This document shows positions 27,427-37,879 of a stretch of 64,000 nt of DNA, piece by piece. The first letter of the stretch is position 1, and each line of letters opens with the position of its first letter. The stretch is from Roseovarius sp. SCSIO 43702 (GTDB taxonomy: Bacteria; Pseudomonadota; Alphaproteobacteria; Rhodobacterales; Rhodobacteraceae). A model generated the notes under the pieces. That model saw only the letters and a program-made list of their open reading frames with translations. It did no database searches and was not told the origin of the DNA. The position numbers and the translations under genes were made by a program. Location: assembly GCF_019599045.1 (NCBI RefSeq), contig NZ_CP080623.1:2502501-2566500 (forward strand). Direction: 5' to 3'.

Positions 27427-29082
27427 TCAATTCGCCTGCCTGCGGAGGAAGGCCGGGATCTCGATCTGTTCATCCTGTTCGGGCTCTGGCTCGACCGGGG
27501 CCGGCTGCGACTGGCGCGCCTGAAGGGTCGGCTGATGGCGCGGCGCGCGCTGAGGCTCATGCTCGGCCGCGTGACCGGTCATCCGGTTGAGCAGCGAGTT
27601 GATGCCGAAGCGCGGGCGATCGGATTGGGCGGCCTCGGGCTGCGGTTTCGGCTGGGTCGGCGCGTCTTCGGAGACCTGGCGGTTCTGCTGACCGGGCGCG
27701 CGGCCGACGGCGGCGTGGAGCCGGGCCATCGCCTCGGGCGAGGGCGTGCCGGGTGCGGGTGCCTTGGGGGCGACGAACGCTTCGAGTTCGGGTTCCGGCA
27801 CATGCTCGGGCTCGGGGGCCGGACGGTAGGCCGGCGGCGGCAGGTCGTCGGCCGCGTCGTGTTCGGCCGCGTCCGCCTCGAATATGTCTTCCATCTGGTC
27901 CTCGGCGGCGGCGCGCTCGGCCTCGAAGCCACCGAAGAGCGAGGGCTCGTCGGCCTGGTGCGCCTGGGCGGCCACCTCTTCGCGCGCGGGCTCGGGCTGC
28001 GGCGCGGGAGTGTCGGCAACGGCCGCCACGGGCTCTTCCGGCGTTTCGAAGGAGGTGGTGGTGGCGAGGGGCTGCGCCAGCGAGCGGCGCGGCACCGGGA
28101 TGTCGGACTTGTCGGCCGATGCGTCGATGCCGGTGGCCACGACGCTCACGCGCATCGCGCCTTCCATGGCGGTGTCGAGGGTGGATCCGACGATGATGTT
28201 CGCCTCGGCGTCCACTTCCTCGCGGATGCGGTTCGCGGCCTCGTCCAGCTCGAAGAGGGTGAGGTCATGCCCGCCAGTGATGTTGATGAGCACGCCCTTG
28301 GCGCCCTTGAGGCTGATCTCGTCGAGGAGCGGATTGGCGATGGCCTTCTCGGCGGCCTGCACGGCGCGGTCTTCGCCCTCGGCCTCGCCGGTGCCCATCA
28401 TCGCCTTGCCCATCTCGTCCATCACGGCGCGCACGTCGGCGAAGTCGAGGTTGATGAGACCGGGGCGGACCATCAGGTCGGTCACGCCCTTGACGCCCTG
28501 GTAGAGCACGTCATCGGCCATCGAGAACGCTTCGGTGAAGGTCGTCTTCTCGTTGGCGAGGCGAAAGAGGTTCTGGTTGGGGATGATGATGAGCGTATCG
28601 ACGACCTTCTGGAGGGCATCGACGCCATCCTCGGCCTGCTTCATCCGCTTGCCGCCCTCGAACTGGAAGGGCTTGGTCACGACGCCGACGGTCAGAACGC
28701 CCAGTTCGCGCGCGGCCTGCGCGATGATCGGCGCGGCCCCGGTGCCGGTGCCGCCGCCCATGCCGGCGGTGATAAAGCACATATGCGCACCCGCGAGGTG
28801 ATCGACGATCTGCTCGATGCTCTCCTCGGCGGCGGCGGCGCCGATGGATGCCTTGGCGCCCGCGCCGAGCCCTTCGGTAACCTTGACGCCAAGCTGGATG
28901 CGGCTTTCGGCGTTCGACTGGCTGAGCGCCTGCGCGTCGGTGTTCGCGACGACGAAATCGACGCCGTCGAGCTCCTTCTCGATCATGTTGTTGACGGCGT
29001 TGCCGCCTGCCCCGCCCACGCCGAAAACGGTGATCCGGGGTTTCAGTTCTTCACGACCTGGCACGGTAAGGTTCAATGTCAT
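27427..29082 (-). CDS. ftsZ: Cell division GTPase FtsZ
   Basis: The protein has 551 residues from the ATG at 29082 (MTLNLTVPG). The tubulin signature GGGTGTG is at about 109-115. The T7 synergy region ([11 protein letters not shown]) and the core end near residue 320 are intact. A long, Pro/Glu/Ala-rich disordered linker of about 200 residues follows, and the protein ends in [15 protein letters not shown], the C-terminal peptide that binds FtsA and other partners. A long linker is normal in Alphaproteobacteria. A 174-base, locally AT-rich gap separates it from ftsA and probably holds its own promoter. Confidence 0.96.
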   Translation of the reverse strand: MTLNLTVPGREELKPRITVFGVGGAGGNAVNNMIEKELDGVDFVVANTDAQALSQSNAESRIQLGVKVTEGLGAGAKASIGAAAAEESIEQIVDHLAGAHMCFITAGMGGGTGTGAAPIIAQAARELGVLTVGVVTKPFQFEGGKRMKQAEDGVDALQKVVDTLIIIPNQNLFRLANEKTTFTEAFSMADDVLYQGVKGVTDLMVRPGLINLDFADVRAVMDEMGKAMMGTGEAEGEDRAVQAAEKAIANPLLDEISLKGAKGVLINITGGHDLTLFELDEAANRIREEVDAEANIIVGSTLDTAMEGAMRVSVVATGIDASADKSDIPVPRRSLAQPLATTTSFETPEEPVAAVADTPAPQPEPAREEVAAQAHQADEPSLFGGFEAERAAAEDQMEDIFEADAAEHDAADDLPPPAYRPAPEPEHVPEPELEAFVAPKAPAPGTPSPEAMARLHAAVGRAPGQQNRQVSEDAPTQPKPQPEAAQSDRPRFGINSLLNRMTGHAAEHEPQRAPRHQPTLQARQSQPAPVEPEPEQDEQIEIPAFLRRQAN

Positions 29083-29256
29083 CGCTCTGTCCGCCTGATG
29101 TTGCGCCCGTGTGCCGGGCCGTTTTTCTGCCTGATTAACCGCGATCTTAACCGTCACGAGCCGCAACGTCACCCAAAAATTGCGAAAAACACACAAAATA
29201 TGGCCACTTTTTCGGCCCTTTTCGCGGGATTTCGCCGATTGCACGACATGTTGCGG

Positions 29257-30588
29257 TTACCAGTTGTCCTTGAACCATTTCACCGCGCGCTTGAGGGAGC
29301 GCGCCGGGTAGCGGTCGGCGGGCAGTTCGAAGTCCCACCATTCGTCCTGTGGATTGGCCGCGAAGAGGCAAAGGCCCACCCCGCTTGCGAAGCCCGCACC
29401 GGTCGCGGCCTGCGGCAGGCCGTTGACGCGCATGGGCCGTCCGAGGCGCACCTGCTGTCCCAGGATCCGGCTGGCCAGCCCATCGAGACCGGGGATCTGG
29501 CTGCCGCCTCCGGTCAGCACGATCTGCTGGCTGGGCAGGTGATCGAAGCCCGCCGCGTCAAGCCGGGCGCGCACCTCCTCGAGGATCTCCTCGACGCGGG
29601 GGCGCATGATGCCGATCAGCTCGGCGCGGCTCACGGTGCGGCGGTCATGCTCGTAGTCGCCGGTGTCGCCGCCGATCTCGATCATCTCGCGGTCATCCAT
29701 GCCGGTAGCAACGACACCGCCGTAAAAGGTCTTGATCCGTTCGGCCGTAGCGGTGGGCACCGAGAGGCCCATCGAGATGTCGCCGGTGACATGATCGCCG
29801 CCCATTCGCACGCTGTCGGCGTAGATCATGTGTTTCTTGATGAAGATCGAAATCCCCGCCGTGCCGCCGCCCAGGTCGATGCAGGCGGCGCCGAGCTCCT
29901 GCTCATCCTCGACCAGCGACGAGATGCCCGAGACGTAGGCCGAGGAGGCGATACCGGCGAGTTCGAGATCGCACCGCTTGACACAATGCGCGAGGTTCTG
30001 GATCGCGGCCGCATCGACGGTGAGCATGTGCATGTCGGTCGCGAGCGTCTGTCCCAGTTGGCCGCGCGGGTCGATGAGGCCGGAGCGGTGATCGAGCGCG
30101 AAATTTACGGGCTGCGCGTGCAGCACCTCGCGCCCCTCGCCGTAATCCGGCACGTCGCAGGCAGAGAGCACGCGGCTGATGTCGTGCTCGGTCACCACCT
30201 GCCCCTCGATCTCGACGGATCCGGCAAGACCGTAGGAGCGCGGACCTGCGCCGGAGAAGCAGGCGATCACGTGATCCACGCGGATATTGGCCATCTTCTG
30301 GGCCGCCTGCACGGCGGTGCGGATGGCGCGCTCGGTCTCCTGCATCGCCGAGATCTCGCCAAAGCGCACCCCGCGCGAGCGGGTCGTCGCCGCGCCGATC
30401 ACACGGAAGCCCGCCTGCCCCGCCATGGAGCCGATGCCATCGGCCTCGAGCCGGTCGGTGCCGTCGAACCGCAGGACGAGGCACGCGATCTTTGACGTGC
30501 CCACGTCGAGCACCGCCACCACGCCCCGTTGCATCGCCGCCTTGCGCATGTTGCGCATGGCCCGTTGGGTTTCATAAAGCTCGATCAT
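29257..30588 (-). CDS. ftsA: Cell division protein FtsA
   Basis: This 443-residue actin-fold ATPase starts at MIELYETQRAMRNMRK. Phosphate-binding motifs are AVLDVGTSKIACLVL and IDLGGGTAGISIF, with an adenosine motif (IVLTGGGSQIPGL) near residue 345. The SHS2/1C domain is present (MANIRVDHVIACFSGAGP). It tethers FtsZ filaments to the membrane; the protein ends at KRAVKWFKDNW, an amphipathic membrane-targeting tail. The start overlaps the ftsQ stop by 4 bases. Confidence 0.95.
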   Translation of the reverse strand: MIELYETQRAMRNMRKAAMQRGVVAVLDVGTSKIACLVLRFDGTDRLEADGIGSMAGQAGFRVIGAATTRSRGVRFGEISAMQETERAIRTAVQAAQKMANIRVDHVIACFSGAGPRSYGLAGSVEIEGQVVTEHDISRVLSACDVPDYGEGREVLHAQPVNFALDHRSGLIDPRGQLGQTLATDMHMLTVDAAAIQNLAHCVKRCDLELAGIASSAYVSGISSLVEDEQELGAACIDLGGGTAGISIFIKKHMIYADSVRMGGDHVTGDISMGLSVPTATAERIKTFYGGVVATGMDDREMIEIGGDTGDYEHDRRTVSRAELIGIMRPRVEEILEEVRARLDAAGFDHLPSQQIVLTGGGSQIPGLDGLASRILGQQVRLGRPMRVNGLPQAATGAGFASGVGLCLFAANPQDEWWDFELPADRYPARSLKRAVKWFKDNW

Positions 30589-31460
30589 TCCGTTTCCACC
30601 CCTGCACTCGAATTGCGCACCTGCCACCAGGCATCGACGGCGCGCTCCCTCATCCTGATGGCGGGCCGTTCGGCCAGCCGCATGTCCACGACCGCGATGT
30701 CGCGCTCGAGCATGTCCTGCGTTTCGTCGAGCACGATCACCCGCTCGAGCGCGCGCACCGGCGCGGCCTCGGGCAGAAGGATGCGCTGGTCGCGGTCCAG
30801 CACGACATCCCAGCGCCGCTCGCCCATCCGCACGAGACCCAGCATCCGCCCCTGAAGCGGGCCCGCCGCCGCGTCGAGCGCGAGCGCTTCGGCCACGTGC
30901 TTGCGGGCGCCCTCGCCCGTGATGAGAGGCATGGACATGAAATCGGCCAGCCGGTCGACCTCGGCTATGGAGACGCCCTCGATGTCGATGAGGCTCAGCC
31001 CCTTGCGCGTGCGCAGGATGGCGACCGGCTCGCGCTCGGTCACGCGCAGTTCCAGTACGCCGCCCTGCCGCAGATGCACGGCGGCACTTGCCACGGCGGG
31101 AAGATCCTCGATCGTGCGCCGGATCTGGTCGAGATCGAGGTCGAACGAGCTTGCCGGGAGCGGCATGGGAAACACGTTGCGGATGTCGGCGGCCACGTTG
31201 TCGCTTGCGCCTTCGACCTCGAGCAGGCGGACCATGAATTCGGGCCGCTCCTCGATCTGCTGGCGCAGGTCGAGCGCGGTGGTGACGACCTTCTGCTGCA
31301 CGTCCGGGTCGGAAAGCCAGAAGCTCGCCGCCGCGAAGCTGATCCCGAAGGGCAGACCCACGCGCAGGAGCCGCCGGAAGAGCGGCGTCAGCATGAGCCG
31401 CTGCATCCGGTAGCTGAGCCGCGACGGGGCGGGGTCGTTCAGGGACTTCACCGGTCGCAT
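30585..31460 (-). CDS. ftsQ: Cell division protein FtsQ
   Basis: The bitopic 291-residue protein has a basic cytoplasmic N-terminus (about 1-35), one transmembrane segment (about 34-50, VGLPFGISFAAASFWL), a POTRA domain (FMVRLLEVEGAS...) and a beta domain with AAVHLRQGGVLELRVTEREP. It links early and late divisome proteins. The first 13 bases overlap the ddl 3' end, and its stop overlaps the ftsA start. Confidence 0.93.
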   Translation of the reverse strand: MRPVKSLNDPAPSRLSYRMQRLMLTPLFRRLLRVGLPFGISFAAASFWLSDPDVQQKVVTTALDLRQQIEERPEFMVRLLEVEGASDNVAADIRNVFPMPLPASSFDLDLDQIRRTIEDLPAVASAAVHLRQGGVLELRVTEREPVAILRTRKGLSLIDIEGVSIAEVDRLADFMSMPLITGEGARKHVAEALALDAAAGPLQGRMLGLVRMGERRWDVVLDRDQRILLPEAAPVRALERVIVLDETQDMLERDIAVVDMRLAERPAIRMRERAVDAWWQVRNSSAGVETE

Positions 31461-32368
31461 GACGCGTCCTCCACGATCCAGCGGCAGAAGGCGCCGAAGC
31501 CGATCCCCGCCGCCTGCGCCTGTTCGGGGCTGAGCGAGGTTGGGGTCATGCCGGGCTGGGTGTTCGTCTCGAGCAGGATGAGACCGGCGAGGCCGCGCCC
31601 CTCGTCCCAGCGGAAATCGGTGCGGCTGAACCCGCGACAGCCAAGCGCGTCATGGGCACGGCGCGCATAGTCGAGGCAGGCGTCGAATATCTCGGACGGT
31701 ATCTCGGCGGGGACCACGTGGCGCGAGCCGCCGACCGAATACTTGGCGTGGTAGTCATACCAGCCGTCGGTGATGATGTCGGTCACGGTCAGCGCGCGAT
31801 CCCCCATCACGGTCGTGGTGAGTTCGCGGCCCGGCGCGTAAGTCTCGACCATCACGCGCTCGGGCATGTCCGGCGAGAGCGTGGGCGGGCCGTTCGCGGC
31901 CTCCCGCACGATGTAGACACCGACCGAGGACCCCTCGTTATAGGGCTTCACCACGTAGGGCGGTGTCATGGCATGGGCCGCCTCGACCGACGCGCGGTCG
32001 GTCAGGATGCTTTCCATGAAGGGAAGGCCGGCAGCGGCATAAACGTCCTTGCAGCGCTGCTTGTCCATGGCGAGCGACGAGGCGAGGACTCCGGAATGTG
32101 TATAGGGAATGCGCAGCCATTCGAGCATGCCCTGCACGCACCCATCCTCGCCCCAGCGACCGTGGAGCGCGTTGAAGACCACATCGGGAGATATCTCGAC
32201 GAGACGCGATGCGAGGTCGTGGCCGGCATCGACCTCGACCACCTCGAATCCTTCGTCCCGCAATGCGGCGGCGCATTCGCGTCCTGATGACAGGGAGACC
32301 TCGCGCTCTGCCGAGGGCCCGCCCATGATAACCGCCACTTTGGGGGTGCTGCTGCTCGCGTGACCCAC
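31448..32368 (-). CDS. ddl: D-alanine--D-alanine ligase
   Basis: This ATP-grasp enzyme has about 306 residues. The N-terminal motif is VAVIMGGPSAEREVSLSSG. HGRWGEDGCVQGMLE and YTHSGVLASSLAMDK are Ddl signatures. PYNEGSSVGV binds ATP/Mg, and LILLETNTQPGMTPTSL is the catalytic C-terminal motif. I chose the GTG at 32368 because TTGAGG lies 6-11 bases upstream; the in-frame TTG at 32380 has poorer spacing. It supplies D-Ala-D-Ala for the pentapeptide. Confidence 0.93.
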   Translation of the reverse strand: MGHASSSTPKVAVIMGGPSAEREVSLSSGRECAAALRDEGFEVVEVDAGHDLASRLVEISPDVVFNALHGRWGEDGCVQGMLEWLRIPYTHSGVLASSLAMDKQRCKDVYAAAGLPFMESILTDRASVEAAHAMTPPYVVKPYNEGSSVGVYIVREAANGPPTLSPDMPERVMVETYAPGRELTTTVMGDRALTVTDIITDGWYDYHAKYSVGGSRHVVPAEIPSEIFDACLDYARRAHDALGCRGFSRTDFRWDEGRGLAGLILLETNTQPGMTPTSLSPEQAQAAGIGFGAFCRWIVEDASCDR

Positions 32369-32467
32369 CTTGTGCCTCAATGTCCCGGACCGTTGTCCGG
32401 CCCTGTTCCTTGGTTTCCGGGTCCTTGGAGACCCCTTTTTATGAGATGGCCAACCGGCCTGAACTGC

Positions 32468-33394
32468 CTATTCCGGGGCCGTTTCGCCGACCCTCATGAT
32501 TTCCCACTGTAACTCTATTCCACTGGTTTGGAAAACCTTTTTTCGCACCTCCTCGCCCAGTCCTTCGAGGTCGGCGGCCGTGGCGGTGCCGGTGTTGACG
32601 AGGAAGTTGGGATGCTTGGGGCTCATCTGTGCGCCGCCGCGCGTGGCACCGCGCATCCCCGCGTCGTCGATGACCTTCCACGCCTTGAGCTCGTGGGTGT
32701 CGTCGGCGCGGCCGGTGCTGGAATGGCCCGCCGGGTTGCGGAAGGTCGAGCCGGCAGTGCGATCCTTCGTTGGTTGCGTTTCGTCGCGCTTCCGGAGTTG
32801 CGCGGCCATCCGCTCGTGCAGGGCCTCGGGGTCGCCCCGCGGGGCATCGAAGGTGGCCGAGGTGATGACGGCACCCTCGGGCAGGTCGGTCTGGCGGTAG
32901 CGGAAATCGAGGTCGGACGCTCTGAGCGTGACCGCCTTGCCTGCGCGTGTGATCGCGGTGGCCGAGACGAAGTGGTCTGCGGTATATGTGCCGTAGCAGC
33001 CCGCGTTCATCCGCACCGCGCCGCCGATGGCGCCGGGGATCGTGCGCAGGAAGGTGAGGTCCAGCCCGGCATCGGCAGCCTTGCGCGCGACATGGGCGTC
33101 GAGCGCGGCGGCCCCGGCAGTGACGCGGGTGCCCTCGATCTCGATCCCGTTGAAGCCGCGCCCGAGGCGAATGACCACCGCGCGCAGTCCGCCGTCGCGC
33201 ACGATGAGGTTCGAGCCGACGCCCATCGGGAAGACTGCGACGGCAGGGTCGAGATCGCGCAGGAAGGCGGCGAGATCCTCGTGATCGGCAGGCTGGAACA
33301 GCCAGTCCGCCGCGCCCCCCACCCGCAACCAGGTGAGATCGGCGAGCGGCCGGTCGGGCGTGAGCCTGCCGCGCGTGTCGGGAAGTTGGGGCAT
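32468..33394 (-). CDS. murB: UDP-N-acetylenolpyruvoylglucosamine reductase
   Basis: This 308-residue FAD enzyme has the PCMH fold ([58 protein letters not shown]). The catalytic Ser lies in [12 protein letters not shown] and the C-terminal Glu region is intact. It makes UDP-N-acetylmuramate for peptidoglycan. It sits between the 94-residue membrane protein gene (67-base gap) and ddl (99-base gap). Confidence 0.95.
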   Translation of the reverse strand: MPQLPDTRGRLTPDRPLADLTWLRVGGAADWLFQPADHEDLAAFLRDLDPAVAVFPMGVGSNLIVRDGGLRAVVIRLGRGFNGIEIEGTRVTAGAAALDAHVARKAADAGLDLTFLRTIPGAIGGAVRMNAGCYGTYTADHFVSATAITRAGKAVTLRASDLDFRYRQTDLPEGAVITSATFDAPRGDPEALHERMAAQLRKRDETQPTKDRTAGSTFRNPAGHSSTGRADDTHELKAWKVIDDAGMRGATRGGAQMSPKHPNFLVNTGTATAADLEGLGEEVRKKVFQTSGIELQWEIMRVGETAPE

Positions 33395-33461
33395 TGGCGC
33401 TGCCTCGGGATTGGTCGTCTTCGCCCTCGCTTAGCGCAGTCGGGGGCCGAAGGGAATCCCC

Positions 33462-33746
33462 CTATCGGTGCCGGATCGCCCCGGCAATGGCCCCCGCAAG
33501 CGCCCCGAGAACGCCGGCCGGGTAGAGGATGAAGAGGACGGGAAAGGTGGCGGGCGGCAGAAAGCCCAGGAGCGCGAGGCCGCAGAGGAGCACGCCCACG
33601 ACCAGCGCGGCGAGAAGGCGGAGGAGTTGGCCGCCGATCTCCTCGACCTCGGCCTCGCCGTGGAACACCCAGGCCAGGAAGCCGAACAGCACGATGCCGC
33701 CCGTGGCCCAGGGCAGCATGTCGTCAAGCCAGATCGTCCCACCCAT
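33462..33746 (-). CDS. Small membrane protein of unknown function in the mur/fts cluster
   Basis: The protein has 94 residues and three hydrophobic segments (about 10-28, 42-62, 65-90), with an acidic stretch EAEVEEIGGQ between the first two and a short RHR tail. No known motif. It is 13 bases downstream of the DUF2484 gene and upstream of murB, so it is in the operon. Its position suggests a membrane role near peptidoglycan precursor synthesis, but nothing in the sequence proves it. Confidence 0.7.
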   Translation of the reverse strand: MGGTIWLDDMLPWATGGIVLFGFLAWVFHGEAEVEEIGGQLLRLLAALVVGVLLCGLALLGFLPPATFPVLFILYPAGVLGALAGAIAGAIRHR

Positions 33747-33759
33747 CGGGGGTCACGCC

Positions 33760-34005
33760 TCAGGTCACGCGGTCGCGCAACCAGCGGCCGAGATAGATCA
33801 CCGGCCAGCGCAGCATCGACATCCCCGCCCCCAGGACGAAGAGGCCGACCCACGGCCCGTTCTGGTAGGTCACGAAACCCACGATCGGGACACCGAGCGC
33901 GATCAGGACGTAGGCCGCGCGCCAGTAGTTGTCGCGGCTGGGCAGCATCGCCAGGAGATTGGCGACGAGCGCCCAGAGACAGGCGAGGATCAGCGAGACG
34001 CTCAT
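33760..34005 (-). CDS. DUF2484 family small membrane protein
   Basis: The protein has 81 residues with two or three hydrophobic helices ([44 protein letters not shown]) joined by a [10 protein letters not shown] loop. It matches DUF2484, a Rhodobacterales family usually found between murC and murB. Function is unknown. Its start overlaps the murC stop by 4 bases. Confidence 0.82.
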   Translation of the reverse strand: MSVSLILACLWALVANLLAMLPSRDNYWRAAYVLIALGVPIVGFVTYQNGPWVGLFVLGAGMSMLRWPVIYLGRWLRDRVT

Positions 34006-35408
34006 GCCGCCGCCCCCCGAAGCCGGTCTGGAAGGCCGTTGGCCCAGCCCGAGATCGACCCCGCGCCGAGGCAGACGACCATGTCACCCGGTCGCGCCTC
34101 GTCCCGCACGAGGCGGGCAAGATCGTCTTCCCCGTCGATCGCCAGCGCGTGCCGGTGTCCATGCCGGATGAGACCCTCGACAAGATCGTCGCGGCTCGCG
34201 CCTGCTATGGGTTCCTCTCCGGCGGCAAAGACCGGGGTGATGGCCACCACGTCGGCCTCGTTGAAACAGGCGCAGAACTCCTCGAAATGGTGGCTGAGCC
34301 GGGTATAGCGGTGGGGTTGATGCACCGCGATCACGCGGCCCCGCGTCGCGTGGCGCGCGGCCTTGAGGACGGCGGCGATCTCGGTCGGGTGGTGTCCGTA
34401 ATCGTCGATGATGGTGACGCCATCCACCTCTCCGACGCGGGTGAAGCGGCGGTTGACACCGCGGAATCCGGCGAGCGCGTCGCGGATCTCGGATGTCTTC
34501 ATCCCGAGATGTCGCGCCACGGCGACGGCGGCCAGCGCGTTGGACACGTTGTGATCGCCCGGCATCGGCAGGACGCAACCGTCGATACGAGCGTCCTCGG
34601 CCTGGAGGATCACGTCGAAATGCGCCTGCCCGTTCTCGTAGCGCAGGTTGACCGCGCGGATGTCGGCCTGGGCGTTGAAGCCGTAGGTCACGACGCGGCG
34701 GTCGGTGATCTTGCCGACGAGCGTCTGGACATCCGCGTCATCGGTGCAGCAGACGGCAAGGCCGTAGAAGGGGATGTTCGAGACGAATTCATAGAAGCCG
34801 CGATGCAGGTTTTCCTCGGTGCCCCAGTGCTCCATGTGCTCGGGGTCGATATTCGTCACGATGGCGATGGTCGCCGGCAGCCGGTTGAAGGTGCCGTCGC
34901 TTTCATCGGCCTCGACCACCATCCACTCGCCCGCGCCGGTGCGCGCGTTCGAACCGTAGGCGTGGATCACGCCGCCGTTGATCACGGTCGGATCGAATTT
35001 CCCGTGGTCGAGCAGTGCCGCCACCATCGTCGTCGTGGTCGTCTTGCCGTGGGTGCCGGCCACGGCGACGTTGTATTTGAGCCGCATCAGTTCGGCCAGC
35101 ATCTCGGCCCGGCGGACGATGGGAAGGCCGCGCGCGCGGGCGGCATCGAGCTCGGGGTTGCCGGGCTTGATCGCCGACGAGATCACCACGACCTCGGCCT
35201 CGTCGATGTTCCGCGCGGCCTGCCCCTCGAAGATGAGCGCGCCGTTGGCGGCGAGGCGATCGGTGATCGGCGTACGCTTGAGGTCGGAGCCCTGCACGAC
35301 ATAGCCGTGATTGAGCAGCACCTCGGCGATGCCCGACATGCCGATGCCGCCGATGCCGACGAAATGGATGGGGCCCACGTCCCCGGGCAGCTTGGTTGCG
35401 GCATTCAT
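34002..35408 (-). CDS. murC: UDP-N-acetylmuramate--L-alanine ligase
   Basis: This 468-residue Mur ligase has the N-terminal Rossmann motif [15 protein letters not shown], the P-loop [10 protein letters not shown] (about 118-127), central EADESDGTF, and the C-terminal domain with [10 protein letters not shown]. It adds L-Ala to UDP-MurNAc. The start at 35408 follows AAGGAGAG, and the 4-base overlap with murG supports it. The length is typical. Confidence 0.96.
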   Translation of the reverse strand: MNAATKLPGDVGPIHFVGIGGIGMSGIAEVLLNHGYVVQGSDLKRTPITDRLAANGALIFEGQAARNIDEAEVVVISSAIKPGNPELDAARARGLPIVRRAEMLAELMRLKYNVAVAGTHGKTTTTTMVAALLDHGKFDPTVINGGVIHAYGSNARTGAGEWMVVEADESDGTFNRLPATIAIVTNIDPEHMEHWGTEENLHRGFYEFVSNIPFYGLAVCCTDDADVQTLVGKITDRRVVTYGFNAQADIRAVNLRYENGQAHFDVILQAEDARIDGCVLPMPGDHNVSNALAAVAVARHLGMKTSEIRDALAGFRGVNRRFTRVGEVDGVTIIDDYGHHPTEIAAVLKAARHATRGRVIAVHQPHRYTRLSHHFEEFCACFNEADVVAITPVFAAGEEPIAGASRDDLVEGLIRHGHRHALAIDGEDDLARLVRDEARPGDMVVCLGAGSISGWANGLPDRLRGAAA

Positions 35409-36511
35409 GTCGGCTCTCCTTTCCGGGCAAGCTCCTCGACCAGGGCGGCAAGACGCTCGGTCGCGTCGGGCATGGCACAGGACAGTGCGGCGCGCGACAT
35501 CTGGAGCGCGCCGTCGGGATTTTCCAGCACGATCTGGATCTGCTCCCTCATCGCGTCGACCGTGAGGCGGCTTTCGGGGATGAGGATTGTTCCACCCGCC
35601 TCCTTCAGCGCGCGGGCGTTCACCGTCTGGTGATCGCCGGTCGCGGCGGCGAAGGGGACCATGATCGAGGGACGGCCTATGACGGATATGTCGGCGACCG
35701 ACGAGGCCCCTGCCCGGCTGATGACGAGCTGCGCCTCGGAAATGCGGCGCGGCACGTCGCGGAAGAAGGCTTGCACGTCGGCGTCGATGCCGTTCTCGGC
35801 ATAGAAGGTCGCGACGCGCTCGGCATCCTCGTCGCGGGCCTGGTGGCTCACCCGGATATTGCGCAGGAGCGGCATCGGCAGGTTCGCAATGGCGGGCGGC
35901 ACCACGTCGGACATGATGCGCGCGCCCTGGCTTCCACCCATCACGACGATGGACATCGGGTAATCGCCCGGCGGGATGTAACCCGCGCCCGCACGCTCGA
36001 GCACGGCCGCGCGGACCGGGTTGCCCACATGCACCGCTTCCACACCTTCGGGCATCTCGGTCGGCCATGTGCCGCAGGCGACCCTCGCGACCCGCTTGGC
36101 GAAGGCGCGATTGACGCGGCCCAGAACGCCGTTCTGTTCGTGGACCATGGCCGGCACGCGCAGCAGACGCGCGGCGCTCAGTGCGGGGATCGTGGGATAG
36201 CCGCCGAAGCCCACCACCACGTCCGGGCGGTCGCGCATCATCCGCGTGGCCGCACCCATGACGCCGCTCGCGATGCGAAACGGCACGAGCGCCTTTGCCG
36301 CGACGTTGCCGCGCGCGAAAGTGGCCGAAGCGATCTGTTCGATATCGACCGAATGCGGGAAACCGCCCGTGTAACGCGCCCCGCGCGCATCGGTCGAGAG
36401 CTTCACCCGCCACCCCTTGCGCAGCATGTGCTCGGCCAGGGACTGGGCCGGGAACATGTGCCCGCCCGTGCCGCCGGCGGCCATGAGGAGAAGGGGCGCG
36501 CCATCGCTCAT
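35405..36511 (-). CDS. murG: Undecaprenyl-PP-MurNAc-pentapeptide GlcNAc transferase MurG
   Basis: The 368-residue GT-B enzyme has an N-terminal glycine-rich loop [36 protein letters not shown] and VHVGNPVR. The C-terminal donor site has [12 protein letters not shown] and [20 protein letters not shown]. It converts lipid I to lipid II at the inner membrane. The start at 36511 overlaps the ftsW stop by 4 bases, and its own stop overlaps murC. Confidence 0.96.
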   Translation of the reverse strand: MSDGAPLLLMAAGGTGGHMFPAQSLAEHMLRKGWRVKLSTDARGARYTGGFPHSVDIEQIASATFARGNVAAKALVPFRIASGVMGAATRMMRDRPDVVVGFGGYPTIPALSAARLLRVPAMVHEQNGVLGRVNRAFAKRVARVACGTWPTEMPEGVEAVHVGNPVRAAVLERAGAGYIPPGDYPMSIVVMGGSQGARIMSDVVPPAIANLPMPLLRNIRVSHQARDEDAERVATFYAENGIDADVQAFFRDVPRRISEAQLVISRAGASSVADISVIGRPSIMVPFAAATGDHQTVNARALKEAGGTILIPESRLTVDAMREQIQIVLENPDGALQMSRAALSCAMPDATERLAALVEELARKGEPT

Positions 36512-37674
36512 CGCAGGCGTCCGCGCAGGATGTCGCGGATCTCGCCCTGCGGGCGCGACCGGGTGAAGGCGAAGAGCATCCCCACCGCGATGCCACCCGC
36601 GATGAGCGACGAGCCGCCGTAGCTCACGAAGGGGAGGGTCATGCCCTTGGCCGGCAGCAGGCGCACCGCGACGCCCATGTTGATCATCGCCTGGACCCCG
36701 AACATCGCCGCAAGGCCCGTGCCCGCCAGCCGGATGAAGGGATCGCGTTCGCGCATCAGCCGCACCAGCGAGCGCACCACGATCATGCAGTAGACGACGA
36801 TGATCGCGAGGACGAGGACCAGCCCGTATTCCTCGGCGGCGACCGCGATGATGAAATCGGTATGGGCGTCGGGAAGCGACCATTTCACGGTCCCCTCGCC
36901 CACGCCCACGCCGAAGAACCCGCCCTCGCGGATGGCGTTCGTGGCAAAGCCGAGCTGCGTGGTGGGGTCGACCTCGGGGCTGAGGAAGCCGTCGATGCGG
37001 CGCGCGAAATGTTCGGAATTGGCATAGGCGAAGGTGCCCGCCATGACCACCGCGCCGGCCATACCCAGAAGCAGGAATATCGGCGCCCCGGCCACGAAAT
37101 ACATCACGCCCCAACCGAAAAGCACAAGCGCCGCCTGCCCGAAATCGGGCTGCATGGCGAGGAAGGCCACGACGAGAAGCGTCAGGACAAAGGACATCAG
37201 GAGACCCGGAGGCCCATTGATCTCGCGGCTGGCGGCGATCATCCAGGCGGCCACCACCACGAAGCCGGGCTTGAGGAATTCCGAGGGCTGGATCGAGGCG
37301 AAACCGAGACTGTACCAGCGCACCGCGCCCTTGCCGAAATCGGTGCCGAACATCGGCAGGAGGACAAGCGCCACCAGCGTCACGATGAAGCCGAGCACCG
37401 CGAGACGGCGCACGACGCGCGGGCTCATCATCGAGGTGAGCAGCATCGCCACCATGGCGAGCGAGCCGAAGAACATCTGTCGCTGCACGTAGTGAAACGG
37501 GTGAAACCCGTTCTTCTCGGCCAGCGGCGGCGAGGCCGCGAACCCCAACAGAAGCCCGATCGCGAAGAGGATCAGGACCCCCGAGATGGCCCATTTGTCG
37601 ATCGTCCGCCACCACTTGGGGAGGATCGGCTCACCGTCCCGCTGGGGAACGGCTCCATACACCATTTCCGTCAT
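36508..37674 (-). CDS. ftsW: Septal peptidoglycan glycosyltransferase FtsW
   Basis: The SEDS-family membrane protein has 388 residues with about ten hydrophobic segments. Signatures are [30 protein letters not shown], and the C-terminal [18 protein letters not shown]. It polymerises glycan at the septum with FtsI. The start at 37674 ([16 protein letters not shown]) was chosen over longer frames that lack membrane or family features. It is the first gene of the division cluster in this window; murD, mraY and others are not adjacent. Confidence 0.94.
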   Translation of the reverse strand: MTEMVYGAVPQRDGEPILPKWWRTIDKWAISGVLILFAIGLLLGFAASPPLAEKNGFHPFHYVQRQMFFGSLAMVAMLLTSMMSPRVVRRLAVLGFIVTLVALVLLPMFGTDFGKGAVRWYSLGFASIQPSEFLKPGFVVVAAWMIAASREINGPPGLLMSFVLTLLVVAFLAMQPDFGQAALVLFGWGVMYFVAGAPIFLLLGMAGAVVMAGTFAYANSEHFARRIDGFLSPEVDPTTQLGFATNAIREGGFFGVGVGEGTVKWSLPDAHTDFIIAVAAEEYGLVLVLAIIVVYCMIVVRSLVRLMRERDPFIRLAGTGLAAMFGVQAMINMGVAVRLLPAKGMTLPFVSYGGSSLIAGGIAVGMLFAFTRSRPQGEIRDILRGRLR

Positions 37675-37879
37675 GTCACCGCCACGTCTGCCTCGTTCAT
37701 GTCCCGTTTTCGGGATCTTAGAGTGAAGGATAACAGGTTTGCGTCCCCCTGCAAAGCGCACAATCGGCGCTTGCGCGACGAGCGGCGCGCGCGGTCATGT
37801 CCCGACCGCAATTCGGCTGGAATCTCGCCATCTCGCCATGCGACAAGGCAAGGTGACCACGGATCATGCGCGGACCCCG

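Noticed and set aside
27424..30495. A 1023-codon plus-strand reading frame opposite ftsZ and ftsA
   Set aside because: It is the antisense shadow of two well-identified minus-strand genes. High G+C lowers stop frequency, and the translation is His/Arg/Gly-rich without any domain.
32410..32445. GGGTC..GACCC hairpin followed by CTTTTT
   Set aside because: The T-run is on the plus strand, where no gene ends. Read on the minus strand, where ddl and murB lie, there is no T-run.
34002..36596. Very long minus-strand frame joining the murC frame with sequence upstream
   Set aside because: The frame simply runs through murG in the wrong phase. The true murC start at 35408 has a ribosome site and overlaps murG by 4 bases.
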